A DNA stretch of 64,000 nt. It comes from Saprospiraceae bacterium. Lineage in GTDB: Bacteria; Bacteroidota; Bacteroidia; Chitinophagales; Saprospiraceae. The position numbers and the translations under genes were made by a program. Below are positions 9,595-17,645 of the stretch, in pieces. Position 1 is the stretch's first letter, and the number at the start of each line of letters is the position of its first letter. The stretch spans positions 4,064,112-4,128,111 of the forward strand of contig JADKFX010000001.1 of assembly GCA_016717265.1 (NCBI GenBank). The letters are read 5' to 3'. The notes under the pieces are model-generated. The model was not told where the DNA came from. It searched no databases and saw only the letters and a list, made by a program, of their open reading frames with translations.

Positions 9595-10359
9595 ATGAGT
9601 AAATGGATATTAAAAGAAATTCAAAAGAAAAAATCCCTGGGCATTAAAAGTCTGGCAGTACTCATTGATCCGGATTATTCAAAAATTAGAAATCTTGAGA
9701 CCACGATTGAACTATCCAATGAGAGTAAGGTGGATTACTTTTTCATTGGAGGCAGTCTGGTGATGCAAGACCGAATGGATGAATGTGTTAAATTAATTCG
9801 TGAAACAAGTAATATACCAATTGTTTTATTTCCCGGAAGTACATTTCAAATTCATGCACAGGCAGATGCATTGTTATTTTTATCCTTGTTATCTGGCAGA
9901 AATGCAGATTATCTTATCGGCAAACAAGTAGAATCTTCAATGCGACTATTTGGAAGTAAATTAGAAATCATCTCAACGGCTTATTTATTAATTGATGGGA
10001 AAAATAGCAATACTGCATCCTATATTAGCCAAACATTACCGATACCAAATAATAAGCCAGATATCGCATTAGCCACAGCTATGGCTGGACAAATGTTGAA
10101 TATGCAATTGGTCTATTTAGATGCTGGTAGTGGTGCACAGGAGCCCGTTCCTGTAAACATGATTCAAAAATTAAGTCAATTTATTGAAATTCCAATCATC
10201 ATAGGTGGTGGAATTCGGGATGCTGAAACCGTTTTTCAAACAATACATGCAGGTGCAGATCTTGTTGTCATTGGCAATATATTAGAGGAAAATCCACAAC
10301 AATTAAAATCCATGATGAATGTTGTTAGTAATTATTCACCATTGCATGTGAAACGTTAA
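9595..10359 (+). CDS. Geranylgeranylglyceryl/heptaprenylglyceryl phosphate synthase family protein
   Basis: 254 residues forming a TIM barrel of the PcrB/GGGPS family, which joins sn-glycerol-1-phosphate to a long prenyl diphosphate through an ether bond. Seen in the sequence are the N-terminal 'LAVLIDPDYSKI', 'DYFFIGGSLV', 'IPIVLFPGSTFQIHAQADAL', 'VYLDAGSGAQEPVP' and the phosphate-binding 'IIIGGGIRDAE' and 'GADLVVIGNI'. Bacteroidota homologues form their own group and are active on geranylgeranyl substrates in several cases; the product in this organism is inference. Two mevalonate/isoprenoid genes lie 3.5 kb upstream, which fits a need for prenyl substrates. rsgA follows after 4 bases. Confidence 0.88.
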   Translation: MSKWILKEIQKKKSLGIKSLAVLIDPDYSKIRNLETTIELSNESKVDYFFIGGSLVMQDRMDECVKLIRETSNIPIVLFPGSTFQIHAQADALLFLSLLSGRNADYLIGKQVESSMRLFGSKLEIISTAYLLIDGKNSNTASYISQTLPIPNNKPDIALATAMAGQMLNMQLVYLDAGSGAQEPVPVNMIQKLSQFIEIPIIIGGGIRDAETVFQTIHAGADLVVIGNILEENPQQLKSMMNVVSNYSPLHVKR

Positions 10360-10363
10360 GGAT

Positions 10364-11311
10364 ATGGTCGGATTAATATTGCGTTCTACAGGTAGTTGGT
10401 ATGAAGTTTTGTTAGAAGAATCTAAAAAGATAATTTCATGTCGGATTGTTGGTAAATTAAAATTAGATAAAGAAAATTTAACAAATCCGGTGGCTGTTGG
10501 AGATCGCGTTGAGTTGGAATTGGAAAATGAAAACCAAGGGAATATTCATGGTGTCTTACCCCGAAAAAATTACATTGCACGGCAATCCCCTAAATCAAGA
10601 TTACAATTACATTTAATAGCATGTAATATTGACCAGGCATTATTAATAAGTTGTATGCGCGATCCGATTCTCAAAATTGGTTTTATCGATCGCTTTTTGT
10701 TAACTACAGAGCCACAAAATATTCCTGTAATTATTGTTTTTAATAAATGGGACATTTATACAGAAAGTGATAAATCAGAATTTAATGAACTCAAAAATGT
10801 TTATGAAAAAATTGGGTATGAGGTGCATGCAGTATCTTCAAAAGATGCCATGGGGGTTTCCGAATTACGCTTAAAATTAAAAAATAAAACGACGCTCCTA
10901 TCTGGACAATCGGGTGTTGGAAAATCATCTCTCATAAATCAATTAAATCCAGGACTTAATTTAAAAACCAGTCGCTTATCTGGTTATAGTGGCAAAGGCA
11001 TCCATACTACTACATTTGCTGAAATGTTTCCTTTAGATTTTGGTGGGTACCTAATCGATACTCCTGGAGTAAAATCATTAACATTCAATAATCTTGATGT
11101 TATGGATATCGCGCATAACTATCGGGAATTTTTCAAAGCTTCTGCAAATTGTCGTTTTGGTTCACAATGTACACACCGGAATGAACCTGATTGTGCTGTT
11201 AAAACTGAAATAGCCAATGGAACTATTAGTGAAATCCGGTATAAAAACTACCTCAATGTTTTAGAAGAAGTAGAAGCTCAGAATTTTTGGGAACGAAATC
11301 GGAAATATTAA
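10364..11311 (+). CDS. rsgA: Ribosome small-subunit-dependent GTPase A
   Basis: 315 residues. A circularly permuted GTPase that acts late in 30S assembly. An N-terminal OB domain (about 1-75) is followed by the permuted G domain: G4 'NKWD' at 127-130 comes before G1 'SGQSGVGKS' at 180-188 and G3 'DTPG' at 232-235. A C-terminal zinc site is complete (Cys263, Cys269, His271, Cys277 in 'CRFGSQCTHRNEPDC'). It is closely spaced with the preceding GGGP-synthase gene, suggesting one transcript. Confidence 0.95.
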   Translation: MVGLILRSTGSWYEVLLEESKKIISCRIVGKLKLDKENLTNPVAVGDRVELELENENQGNIHGVLPRKNYIARQSPKSRLQLHLIACNIDQALLISCMRDPILKIGFIDRFLLTTEPQNIPVIIVFNKWDIYTESDKSEFNELKNVYEKIGYEVHAVSSKDAMGVSELRLKLKNKTTLLSGQSGVGKSSLINQLNPGLNLKTSRLSGYSGKGIHTTTFAEMFPLDFGGYLIDTPGVKSLTFNNLDVMDIAHNYREFFKASANCRFGSQCTHRNEPDCAVKTEIANGTISEIRYKNYLNVLEEVEAQNFWERNRKY

Positions 11312-11425
11312 ATTATTCTTGAATATTAGGAGCTATCTCAAGCAGGCAAGCATAAAAATTAGCAATCGGCAACTTCCAAAGAAAATATATTTATACATGC
11401 TTACGTTCGGATAAAAATCTACATA

Positions 11426-11803
11426 ATGAAGAAACAACTTTTCTACTTAATATTTTTCATATTTATTATATCTGATAGTTGCGAGAAGGATAAAATTATT
11501 AACAAAAGTATTATTGGAAAGTGGACTTGGATTAAAACTTATTATGGATTTACAAATTCTACTGAAACTTATAAAGATCGAGGATATAACTTCGAAATAC
11601 TCTTTGATGATTATTACTATTATGAATATAAAGATAATAATTTATTAAGTAAAATGCAATATGATTTAGTTGTTAAAGCAGATAGTAGCATGTATGTAAA
11701 GTATGAAAACGGGTTAGAAGAAATAATAAGTTATAGCAAAGATACTTTGTTACTTTATTATTATCAAGGAGAAGGATCATTAGCATATTATACAAGAAAA
11801 TAG
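11426..11803 (+). CDS. Small lipoprotein, lipocalin-like in outline, unknown function
   Basis: 125 residues: signal peptide with a hydrophobic core at 4-15 and a lipobox-like 'ISDSC' (Cys19). The mature part starts 'IIGKWTWIKTYYGF' and is rich in Tyr/Asp strands, similar in outline to the lipocalin-like small lipoproteins common in Bacteroidota ('...GKW.W..'). It stands alone with non-coding sequence downstream. The family assignment is weak; the lipoprotein call is the firm part. Confidence 0.6.
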   Translation: MKKQLFYLIFFIFIISDSCEKDKIINKSIIGKWTWIKTYYGFTNSTETYKDRGYNFEILFDDYYYYEYKDNNLLSKMQYDLVVKADSSMYVKYENGLEEIISYSKDTLLLYYYQGEGSLAYYTRK

Positions 11804-12483
11804 CATGCCGATAACATGTTTTACACGCAGCCCAGCAAGAAAACTTAATCTTTCATTTTTTGGCATTTATAGTAAAACCTGATTCATTATCTCGGGTGAG
11901 CGGCGGTTACGGAGCTACTTGTATACAAAAAACCTTCACTACTTCGCCTTGTATCTTGACGACATTCAAGAATAAATAATCTCCTAAACAAGTCAACCCC
12001 GATTTATAAAACTGGCTTTCTATTAAACAGAATTCTTAAATAGATTTTGTAATAGGTAATTCAATATAATTTTATAAATTAAATTCAAGATATATTTCAA
12101 ATTACCTTTCCTATGAATAGTTTACGTCGGTCCTTCCTTCTTACCACGCTTGTACTTCAATTAACGAGTATCAAAATCATTCAAGAATTAGGTAGCGGCT
12201 ATCCTATTTCTCCTATAAAATTGATACCATACTCCTACTATGCTAATATCAACACAACTAAAATCAAATCTACTTAGAGGCATTTTATTGCAGGGGCAGC
12301 ATGGATACTTATTTGAAAGTTGTGGCATACCTAAAGTATTCTTAAATGCTTTAAAACCAGACAGTTTCATTTTTACTCTGAAAACATCCTTGATCCCAGA
12401 TCATTAAACCCAAGCTCTTATAAAATTCTTTGAATTCAAATTAATACCCATATATTTAAGCAATTTTTATTTGAATAGTTATT
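11804..12483. other. Long non-coding gap (680 bases)
   Basis: No open frame with recognisable protein sequence is seen on either strand. A 54-codon plus-strand frame starting at 12113 and a 60-codon minus-strand frame at 12188-12370 have no recognisable features. The stretch around 11880-11970 is locally richer in G/C than its surroundings but forms no obvious hairpin or repeat. Confidence 0.5.
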
Positions 12484-13515
12484 ATGGAAAATCTTAGCTT
12501 TTATAGAGCCGGCTTATTTACTGCCATCTTGGTTACTATTTTAATAGGATCCTGGGAATACTATTTGCGTGCTCAAAAAATAAATATTTCTTATGATGAT
12601 GGCGGATTCCTTTGGTCGAATAAAAGAGCACAAGTTTATTCAAAAGAAAATCCTACAACTGTTTTTATTGGCTCTTCACGGATAAAATATGGTTTGGATA
12701 TCCCAACCTGGAAAAAACTAACGGGTGAAAATGCTATACAGCTTTCTATCGAAGGCAGCTCGCCTTTACCCGTTTTAAAAGATCTTGCCAACGATGAATT
12801 GTTTCATGGCAAATTAATCATCGATGTTACCGAAGGTTTATTTTTCTCTACAGCTGAGCGAAGGATGGAAAAACCAAATGAATACATTGATTTTTATAAA
12901 AATTTAACGCCAGCTCAAAGCTTTAGTTTTAAGGTAAATACAATTTTAGAATCTCAATTTGTTTTTTTAAACAAAGATTATTTTTCCTTAAATGCATTAC
13001 TGGATAAAATACCCGTCCCTAAACGGACAGGTGTATTTAGCGGACCCGACTTTCCAATGGATTTCAGAAATATTTCTTATGAAAGACAGTCTAGGATGAC
13101 AGATAAATTTATAGCTGATACAAATTTACAAAACAAGGTAAAAGGTATTTGGAAATTTCTTGGATCCCTCCCGAAAGGTCCTCCGCTAATTGATACTAAA
13201 CTTGATAGTTTTATTACAGAAATTAAAACCTCCATCGACAAAATAAAACAAAGAGGAGGAATCATAGTATTTATAAGAACACCCTCTAGTGGTCCATTCC
13301 TTATTACGGAAAATAAAGATTTTCCACGAGAACAATATTGGAATAAATTATTAACACAAACGAATTGTCCGGGAATCCATTTTTCAGATTATCCAGAAAC
13401 CTCAAGTTTTATTTGTCCTGAATATTCTCATTTAAGTAAACAAGATGCAGTTCAGTATACTACCCAACTTATTCAAATTATTAAAAAGGAAAAACCAGCT
13501 AACTTCAATTTATAA
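12484..13515 (+). CDS. Membrane-anchored SGNH-hydrolase-like protein, partner of the MBOAT acyltransferase
   Basis: 343 residues with one N-terminal membrane helix ('GLFTAILVTILIGSWEYY') and an extracytoplasmic domain. 'FIGSSRIKYGLD' resembles SGNH block I with its nucleophilic Ser, and 'CPEYSHLSKQDA' near the C-terminus resembles the block V His. These are the hallmarks of AlgJ/AlgX/DltD-like proteins that cooperate with MBOAT O-acyltransferases, and an MBOAT gene follows 35 bases downstream. A role in transferring acyl groups to an exported polymer is therefore likely; the polymer is unknown because no glycan operon surrounds it. The block II Gly and block III Asn were not placed confidently. 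Confidence 0.7.
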   Translation: MENLSFYRAGLFTAILVTILIGSWEYYLRAQKINISYDDGGFLWSNKRAQVYSKENPTTVFIGSSRIKYGLDIPTWKKLTGENAIQLSIEGSSPLPVLKDLANDELFHGKLIIDVTEGLFFSTAERRMEKPNEYIDFYKNLTPAQSFSFKVNTILESQFVFLNKDYFSLNALLDKIPVPKRTGVFSGPDFPMDFRNISYERQSRMTDKFIADTNLQNKVKGIWKFLGSLPKGPPLIDTKLDSFITEIKTSIDKIKQRGGIIVFIRTPSSGPFLITENKDFPREQYWNKLLTQTNCPGIHFSDYPETSSFICPEYSHLSKQDAVQYTTQLIQIIKKEKPANFNL

Positions 13516-13550
13516 TTTCTATCAAATACGAATAATTCAATAGATTCAAA

Positions 13551-15035
13551 ATGGTCTTCAATTCATACACGTTCATCGTTTTCTTTATCGTAGTTGTAAT
13601 TCTACATCATTTACCTTTTAGCTGGAAGCTTAAAAAGATAAATTTACTCTTAGCGAGTTATGTCTTTTATGCAGCCTGGAACCCCATTTTTATTCTTCTA
13701 TTATGGTTATCTACATTAGTCGATTTTTTTGTTGGTCGATTACTATATAATGAAAATAATCTGATCCGAAAAAAACTATTACTTATAATTAGTCTTGTCG
13801 GAAATTTAGGCATGCTTTGCTTTTTCAAATATGGAGGATTTTTACTGGATAATTTTGTATTCTTTGTAAATCAAATTGGATTTGATTATCATCCAGCTGA
13901 ACCGAACATTATTTTACCTGCAGGAATTTCATTTTATACATTTACTACGCTTTGCTATACGATTGATATGTATCGTAAAGAAAGCAAACCTGTAAAATCT
14001 TTATTAGACTTTTCACTTTTTGTAACTTTTTTTCCACATTTGGTCGCAGGACCCATTGTAAGACCTCCACAATTAGTACCCCAATTTGAAAATCCTCACA
14101 CAGCAAGTCGCAAACAAATGATTCAAGGACTTTTCTTGCTTTCCCTGGGATTATTTATGAAAGTTGTATTAGCAGATAGCATGCTGGCGGAATCTGCTAA
14201 AACAGTTTTTGGAGCTTCGCAAGTTTTAGCAACCCTGGATGCATGGATGGGCGTACTTGCTTTTTCAGGACAAATATTCTTTGATTTTGCAGGATATTCA
14301 ACCTGTGCTATTGGCGTTGCATCTTGCCTTGGATTTAGTTTGCCGGAAAATTTTATTTACCCCTATGCCGCTATCGGATTCTCTGACTTCTGGCGACGCT
14401 GGCATATTACCTTATCAAAATGGTTGCGGGATTACTTATATATTCCATTGGGTGGAAACCGCAATGGAACATTCAAAACATATGTAAATTTAATGATCAC
14501 CATGTTATTAGGTGGACTTTGGCATGGTGCCAATTGGACATTTGTTGTATGGGGAGCCTTACATGGATTCTATTTGTGGATTGAAAAAATGATTGTAGAT
14601 TTTAGATATAAAAAAATCAACAGAATTGAAAATCAGGAATCCGGAATTGCATCAAAAAATGAAATTGTAATACCTGGGTTTATATCTAAATTTTTTACAA
14701 ATAAGATTTTTTTAGCATTACTTACTTATTTTCTTGTCAATGTTACCTGGGTATTTTTTAGAGCAACAGATTTTAGTTCCGCATGGAGACTCTTGGCTTC
14801 TATGTTTTTACTGGTGCCACAAGGTGCCGTATTGTTAAGTCATTTAAGTATCCTAAAAATTACGATTATTACGCTTGGGACTTTAATTGTTCATTGGATC
14901 ATGCGAAGCCGGAATTTATTAGTTGAATTTGAAAAAATGCATTGGTTAACTGTAGGAATTATCTGGTCAATTATGCTGTTACTGTTAATAATCTGTCAGG
15001 AAAGCAGCAGTTCATTTATATACTTCCAATTTTAA
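13551..15035 (+). CDS. MBOAT family membrane-bound O-acyltransferase (AlgI-like)
   Basis: 494 residues with about ten or more membrane helices. Family signatures are clear: 'NIILPAGISFYTF', 'FFPHLVAGPIVRP', 'FDFAGYSTCAIGVA', 'FWRRWHITLSKWLRDYLYIP' and the catalytic-His motif 'GGLWHGANW' (His325). These proteins move acyl groups from a cytoplasmic donor to a polymer outside the membrane, as AlgI does for alginate or DltB for teichoic acid. The upstream SGNH-like gene is the probable periplasmic partner. The acceptor cannot be told from the window. Confidence 0.92.
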   Translation: MVFNSYTFIVFFIVVVILHHLPFSWKLKKINLLLASYVFYAAWNPIFILLLWLSTLVDFFVGRLLYNENNLIRKKLLLIISLVGNLGMLCFFKYGGFLLDNFVFFVNQIGFDYHPAEPNIILPAGISFYTFTTLCYTIDMYRKESKPVKSLLDFSLFVTFFPHLVAGPIVRPPQLVPQFENPHTASRKQMIQGLFLLSLGLFMKVVLADSMLAESAKTVFGASQVLATLDAWMGVLAFSGQIFFDFAGYSTCAIGVASCLGFSLPENFIYPYAAIGFSDFWRRWHITLSKWLRDYLYIPLGGNRNGTFKTYVNLMITMLLGGLWHGANWTFVVWGALHGFYLWIEKMIVDFRYKKINRIENQESGIASKNEIVIPGFISKFFTNKIFLALLTYFLVNVTWVFFRATDFSSAWRLLASMFLLVPQGAVLLSHLSILKITIITLGTLIVHWIMRSRNLLVEFEKMHWLTVGIIWSIMLLLLIICQESSSSFIYFQF

Positions 15036-15191
15036 TCCAAAATTGAAAATTCTAATTACAATTATACATTAAGAAAGAAACATACCGTTTTCGAATTTAT
15101 CCATTTCAAAGTTTGTTGCCGAATCGTTCGTAAAGTTTGAAATGCTGCAGTACAACAATCCATTAATTAAGTGACTGTTTCCTTAAAATTA

Positions 15192-15962
15192 TTAAGTTGT
15201 ATGCAATTTGCTTAATAAATTCAGAAATTCAGATGGACTTAATTCTTCCGGGCGCTGATCAAAATATGAATCCGCTAGAATCGTTGGATCCTGCACATAG
15301 GATTTTAAATTATTGCGCAATGTTTTTCTTCGAAACTGAAAAGATGTACGCACCAATTTTTGAATCTGAAGAAACTTTTCTTTAGATAATGCATCAGACT
15401 TTCGCCTCAATTCCAAAACTGAAGACATCACTTTTGGCGCTGGTGTAAAAGCCGATGGATTAATGTCGAAACATCTTTTACCTTCATACATCAATTGGGT
15501 CATTACACTTAATTTACCATATTCTTTGGTACTAGGGCCTGAAATAATCCGCATGACTACTTCTTTTTGAAACATACCGATCATTACTGGAATGCGCTCA
15601 GAATTTAATAAGGTTTTAATTAAAATCTGGGAGGAGATGTTATATGGAAAATTTCCACATAACAAAAATTCATTTCCGTCAAATAAGGCAGTAAAATCTG
15701 TTTTTAATACATCTTCACATATCAACTGATCTTCTGTGAGAATTCTATTATGTAAAAGATGATTCTGCATATCCCGATCTGCTTCTACGGCCAGAAATTT
15801 TTTATTTAATCTCAATAAAAAATTTGTCAACGCTCCCCGACCAGGCCCGATCTCCAAGATAGAATTGATATCCTGTTGTGCGACCCGATCCGCAATCTTC
15901 TGAAGAATAGAATCATTATTCAGAAAATGTTGTCCGTAGGATTTCTTTGCAAATAAACTCAT
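15192..15962 (-). CDS. rsmA: 16S rRNA (adenine1518/1519-N6)-dimethyltransferase
   Basis: 256 residues from the internal ATG at 15962, preferred because family members begin just before 'KKSYGQHFL'; a longer frame from 15986 would overlap the neighbouring SDR gene by 20 bases. The enzyme dimethylates two adjacent adenines in helix 45 of 16S rRNA. SAM-binding motif I is 'ILEIGPGRGALT', the acidic loop is 'AVEADRD', and the catalytic motif is 'NFPYNISS'. The C-terminal helical domain has 'FQFRRKTLRNN'. With the chosen start it lies 4 bases after the SDR stop, so the two are probably one transcript. Absence or damage of this enzyme gives kasugamycin resistance in known species; here it looks intact. 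Confidence 0.94.
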   Translation of the reverse strand: MSLFAKKSYGQHFLNNDSILQKIADRVAQQDINSILEIGPGRGALTNFLLRLNKKFLAVEADRDMQNHLLHNRILTEDQLICEDVLKTDFTALFDGNEFLLCGNFPYNISSQILIKTLLNSERIPVMIGMFQKEVVMRIISGPSTKEYGKLSVMTQLMYEGKRCFDINPSAFTPAPKVMSSVLELRRKSDALSKEKFLQIQKLVRTSFQFRRKTLRNNLKSYVQDPTILADSYFDQRPEELSPSEFLNLLSKLHTT

Positions 15963-15966
15963 TTTA

Positions 15967-16671
15967 TTATTGTGGATTCGTAGCAAAAACAGTTAGTTCT
16001 GTAATAAAACCACGATCATTCATTTCCAACATACTTAATATACTATGTGCAATTTCTGTAGCCTGTAATTTCGTGTCATTAAAAGGTCTAGCATCTCTAC
16101 CACTATTGATCACAAAATTAGTTTGAACTTCACTCGGGTTCACTTGCATCACGCGAATATTGTATTTCCTCAATTCTGCACGCCAACATTCCGTAAGTGC
16201 GGCTAATGCAAATTTACTTGCACAATAAGCCGTTCCCGATGGAAAACCAGATTTTGCAGCAGTGGATGCTATATTTATAATATTTCCTGTTTGAATTTGA
16301 ATAAAATGCTTTGCTGCCTCCCGTGCACATAATGTTGCCCCTATTACATTGGTTTCCAACAATTTTCTGAAGGCATCAATATCTATACTTTCTAATAAAT
16401 TAAAATATCCATAGCCTGCATTATTGATAAGTACATTTAAACCTCCCATAGCAGCCTTTGATTTTTCAATCAAATCGATTACTTGATTTTCATTACTGAC
16501 ATCTGCTGTTATTGCTATTGCATTGGTTTCCATAGCTGCTTGTTCTAAATGTTCTCTATTCCTGCCACAAATAACAACCTGAGCCCCTTTTGAAATTAAC
16601 AATCTTGCAGTTTCCAATCCAATACCCTGACTACCTCCAGTGATCAATACTTTTGCGTTTACTATTTCCAT
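15967..16671 (-). CDS. Short-chain dehydrogenase/reductase (SDR) family oxidoreductase
   Basis: 234 residues, a classical SDR. The cofactor motif 'TGGSQGIG' sits near the N-terminus with 'CGRN' after strand 2 (NADPH preference is plausible), followed by 'NNAGYG', a Ser in 'NIASTAAKSG' and the catalytic 'YCASK'. The substrate is unknown; the best generic comparison is 3-oxoacyl-ACP-reductase-like SDRs. It is upstream of rsmA on the same strand with a 4-base gap. Confidence 0.88.
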   Translation of the reverse strand: MEIVNAKVLITGGSQGIGLETARLLISKGAQVVICGRNREHLEQAAMETNAIAITADVSNENQVIDLIEKSKAAMGGLNVLINNAGYGYFNLLESIDIDAFRKLLETNVIGATLCAREAAKHFIQIQTGNIINIASTAAKSGFPSGTAYCASKFALAALTECWRAELRKYNIRVMQVNPSEVQTNFVINSGRDARPFNDTKLQATEIAHSILSMLEMNDRGFITELTVFATNPQ

Positions 16672-16841
16672 TTTGATTTATTTAAATTTAAACTATTCTT
16701 TTTATTAAGGTTACTATAATTTCCAAAATTTTTATTCGCAACAAATTGAAAAAACCACACAAGATGATTTACAGTTACTTTCCGATTGCATTTTTTTAAT
16801 AAATAATTACATATAAGCTATGTTTTTCCACGCATCAGCAT

Positions 16842-17621
16842 TCAAGCAAAATATAGATTCACAATTTCCAATAATTCCAGTGGCTTATCTGCATGAATCC
16901 AATGACCAGCTCCTTCAACTTCTTTAAATTGAGCATGTGGTAAGAATTCAATTATCGTACGTTCATCCTGAGTATTTAGATATGGAGATAAACTTCCTTT
17001 CACGAAAAGAACATCTTTTTGAATCGGATGTTTAAAATTAATTTCTTTATTGATTTCTGAATAATTTTCATACAAGGCTTTTAAATTAGGTTTCCAGAAA
17101 AAATTTCCTTCTTTATCCCGATCCAGATTTTTTAAAATAAATTGTCGAACTGCAAATTCAGGGATATATTCCATAATTTTTAAATCTGCTTCGATTCTCG
17201 TTTTTGTAAGCTCTAAATTTAAAGAAAACATGGCATCAAAGACAGAATCATGGCCTCTTGGATAAGATTTTGGAGCAATATCTAAAATGATAGCCTTCTC
17301 GATTTGCGGAGCCGCCTGATGGAGCATTTCCAACACTACTTTTCCACCCATACTGTGTCCTAAGAGATACACTCTATTTAATTGATTCCCCTCTAAAAAC
17401 TGAATCACATCGAGCGCCATTAAAGGATATGAAAAGCTATCAGTATGCGGGGATTTACCATGATTGCGTAAATCAAGCGTGTAAACAGTAAACTTTTCAC
17501 TTAAAGTTTTACTAAAGCTTTGCCAATTATCGAGACTTCCAAATAAACCATGCAATATTATTAAAACCGGTCCGTTACCTGCTTTTTTAAAATGCAGTGG
17601 AATAGCTGATTGTTCTTTCAC
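16842..17621 (-). CDS. Alpha/beta-fold hydrolase (YbfF-type esterase)
   Basis: 259 residues. The oxyanion-hole region is 'LIILHGLFGSLDNW', the nucleophile elbow is 'LLGHSMGGKV' (Ser in GHSMGG), the acid is likely the Asp of 'LDIAPKSYPRG' or a later one, and the final His is in 'GAGHWIHADKP'. The pattern 'HGLFGSLDNW ... LRNHGKSPH' is that of YbfF-like acyl esterases, whose natural substrate is unclear. The best start is a GTG at 17621, since no ATG precedes the first strand. The gene is divergent from uvrB with only 24 bases between starts. Confidence 0.85.
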   Translation of the reverse strand: MKEQSAIPLHFKKAGNGPVLIILHGLFGSLDNWQSFSKTLSEKFTVYTLDLRNHGKSPHTDSFSYPLMALDVIQFLEGNQLNRVYLLGHSMGGKVVLEMLHQAAPQIEKAIILDIAPKSYPRGHDSVFDAMFSLNLELTKTRIEADLKIMEYIPEFAVRQFILKNLDRDKEGNFFWKPNLKALYENYSEINKEINFKHPIQKDVLFVKGSLSPYLNTQDERTIIEFLPHAQFKEVEGAGHWIHADKPLELLEIVNLYFA

Positions 17622-17638
17622 TTCAATTCTTAATTTTG
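17610..17638 (+). promoter_or_regulatory. uvrB promoter: TTG box, 18-base spacer, TAATTTTG
   Basis: TTG at 17610-17612 and TAATTTTG at 17631-17638 match the -33/-7 pattern of Bacteroidota, with 18 bases between. Only 7 bases separate the -7 box from the ATG at 17646, so the transcript should have almost no leader. The -33 box lies inside the first codons of the divergent hydrolase gene. Confidence 0.6.
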
Positions 17639-17645
17639 CCTTTAT

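Noticed and set aside
12188..12370. 60-codon minus-strand frame in the 11.8-12.5 kb gap
   Set aside because: It has Cys and Met clusters but no family pattern and no promoter box was noticed; frames of this size are expected by chance in AT-rich spacer.
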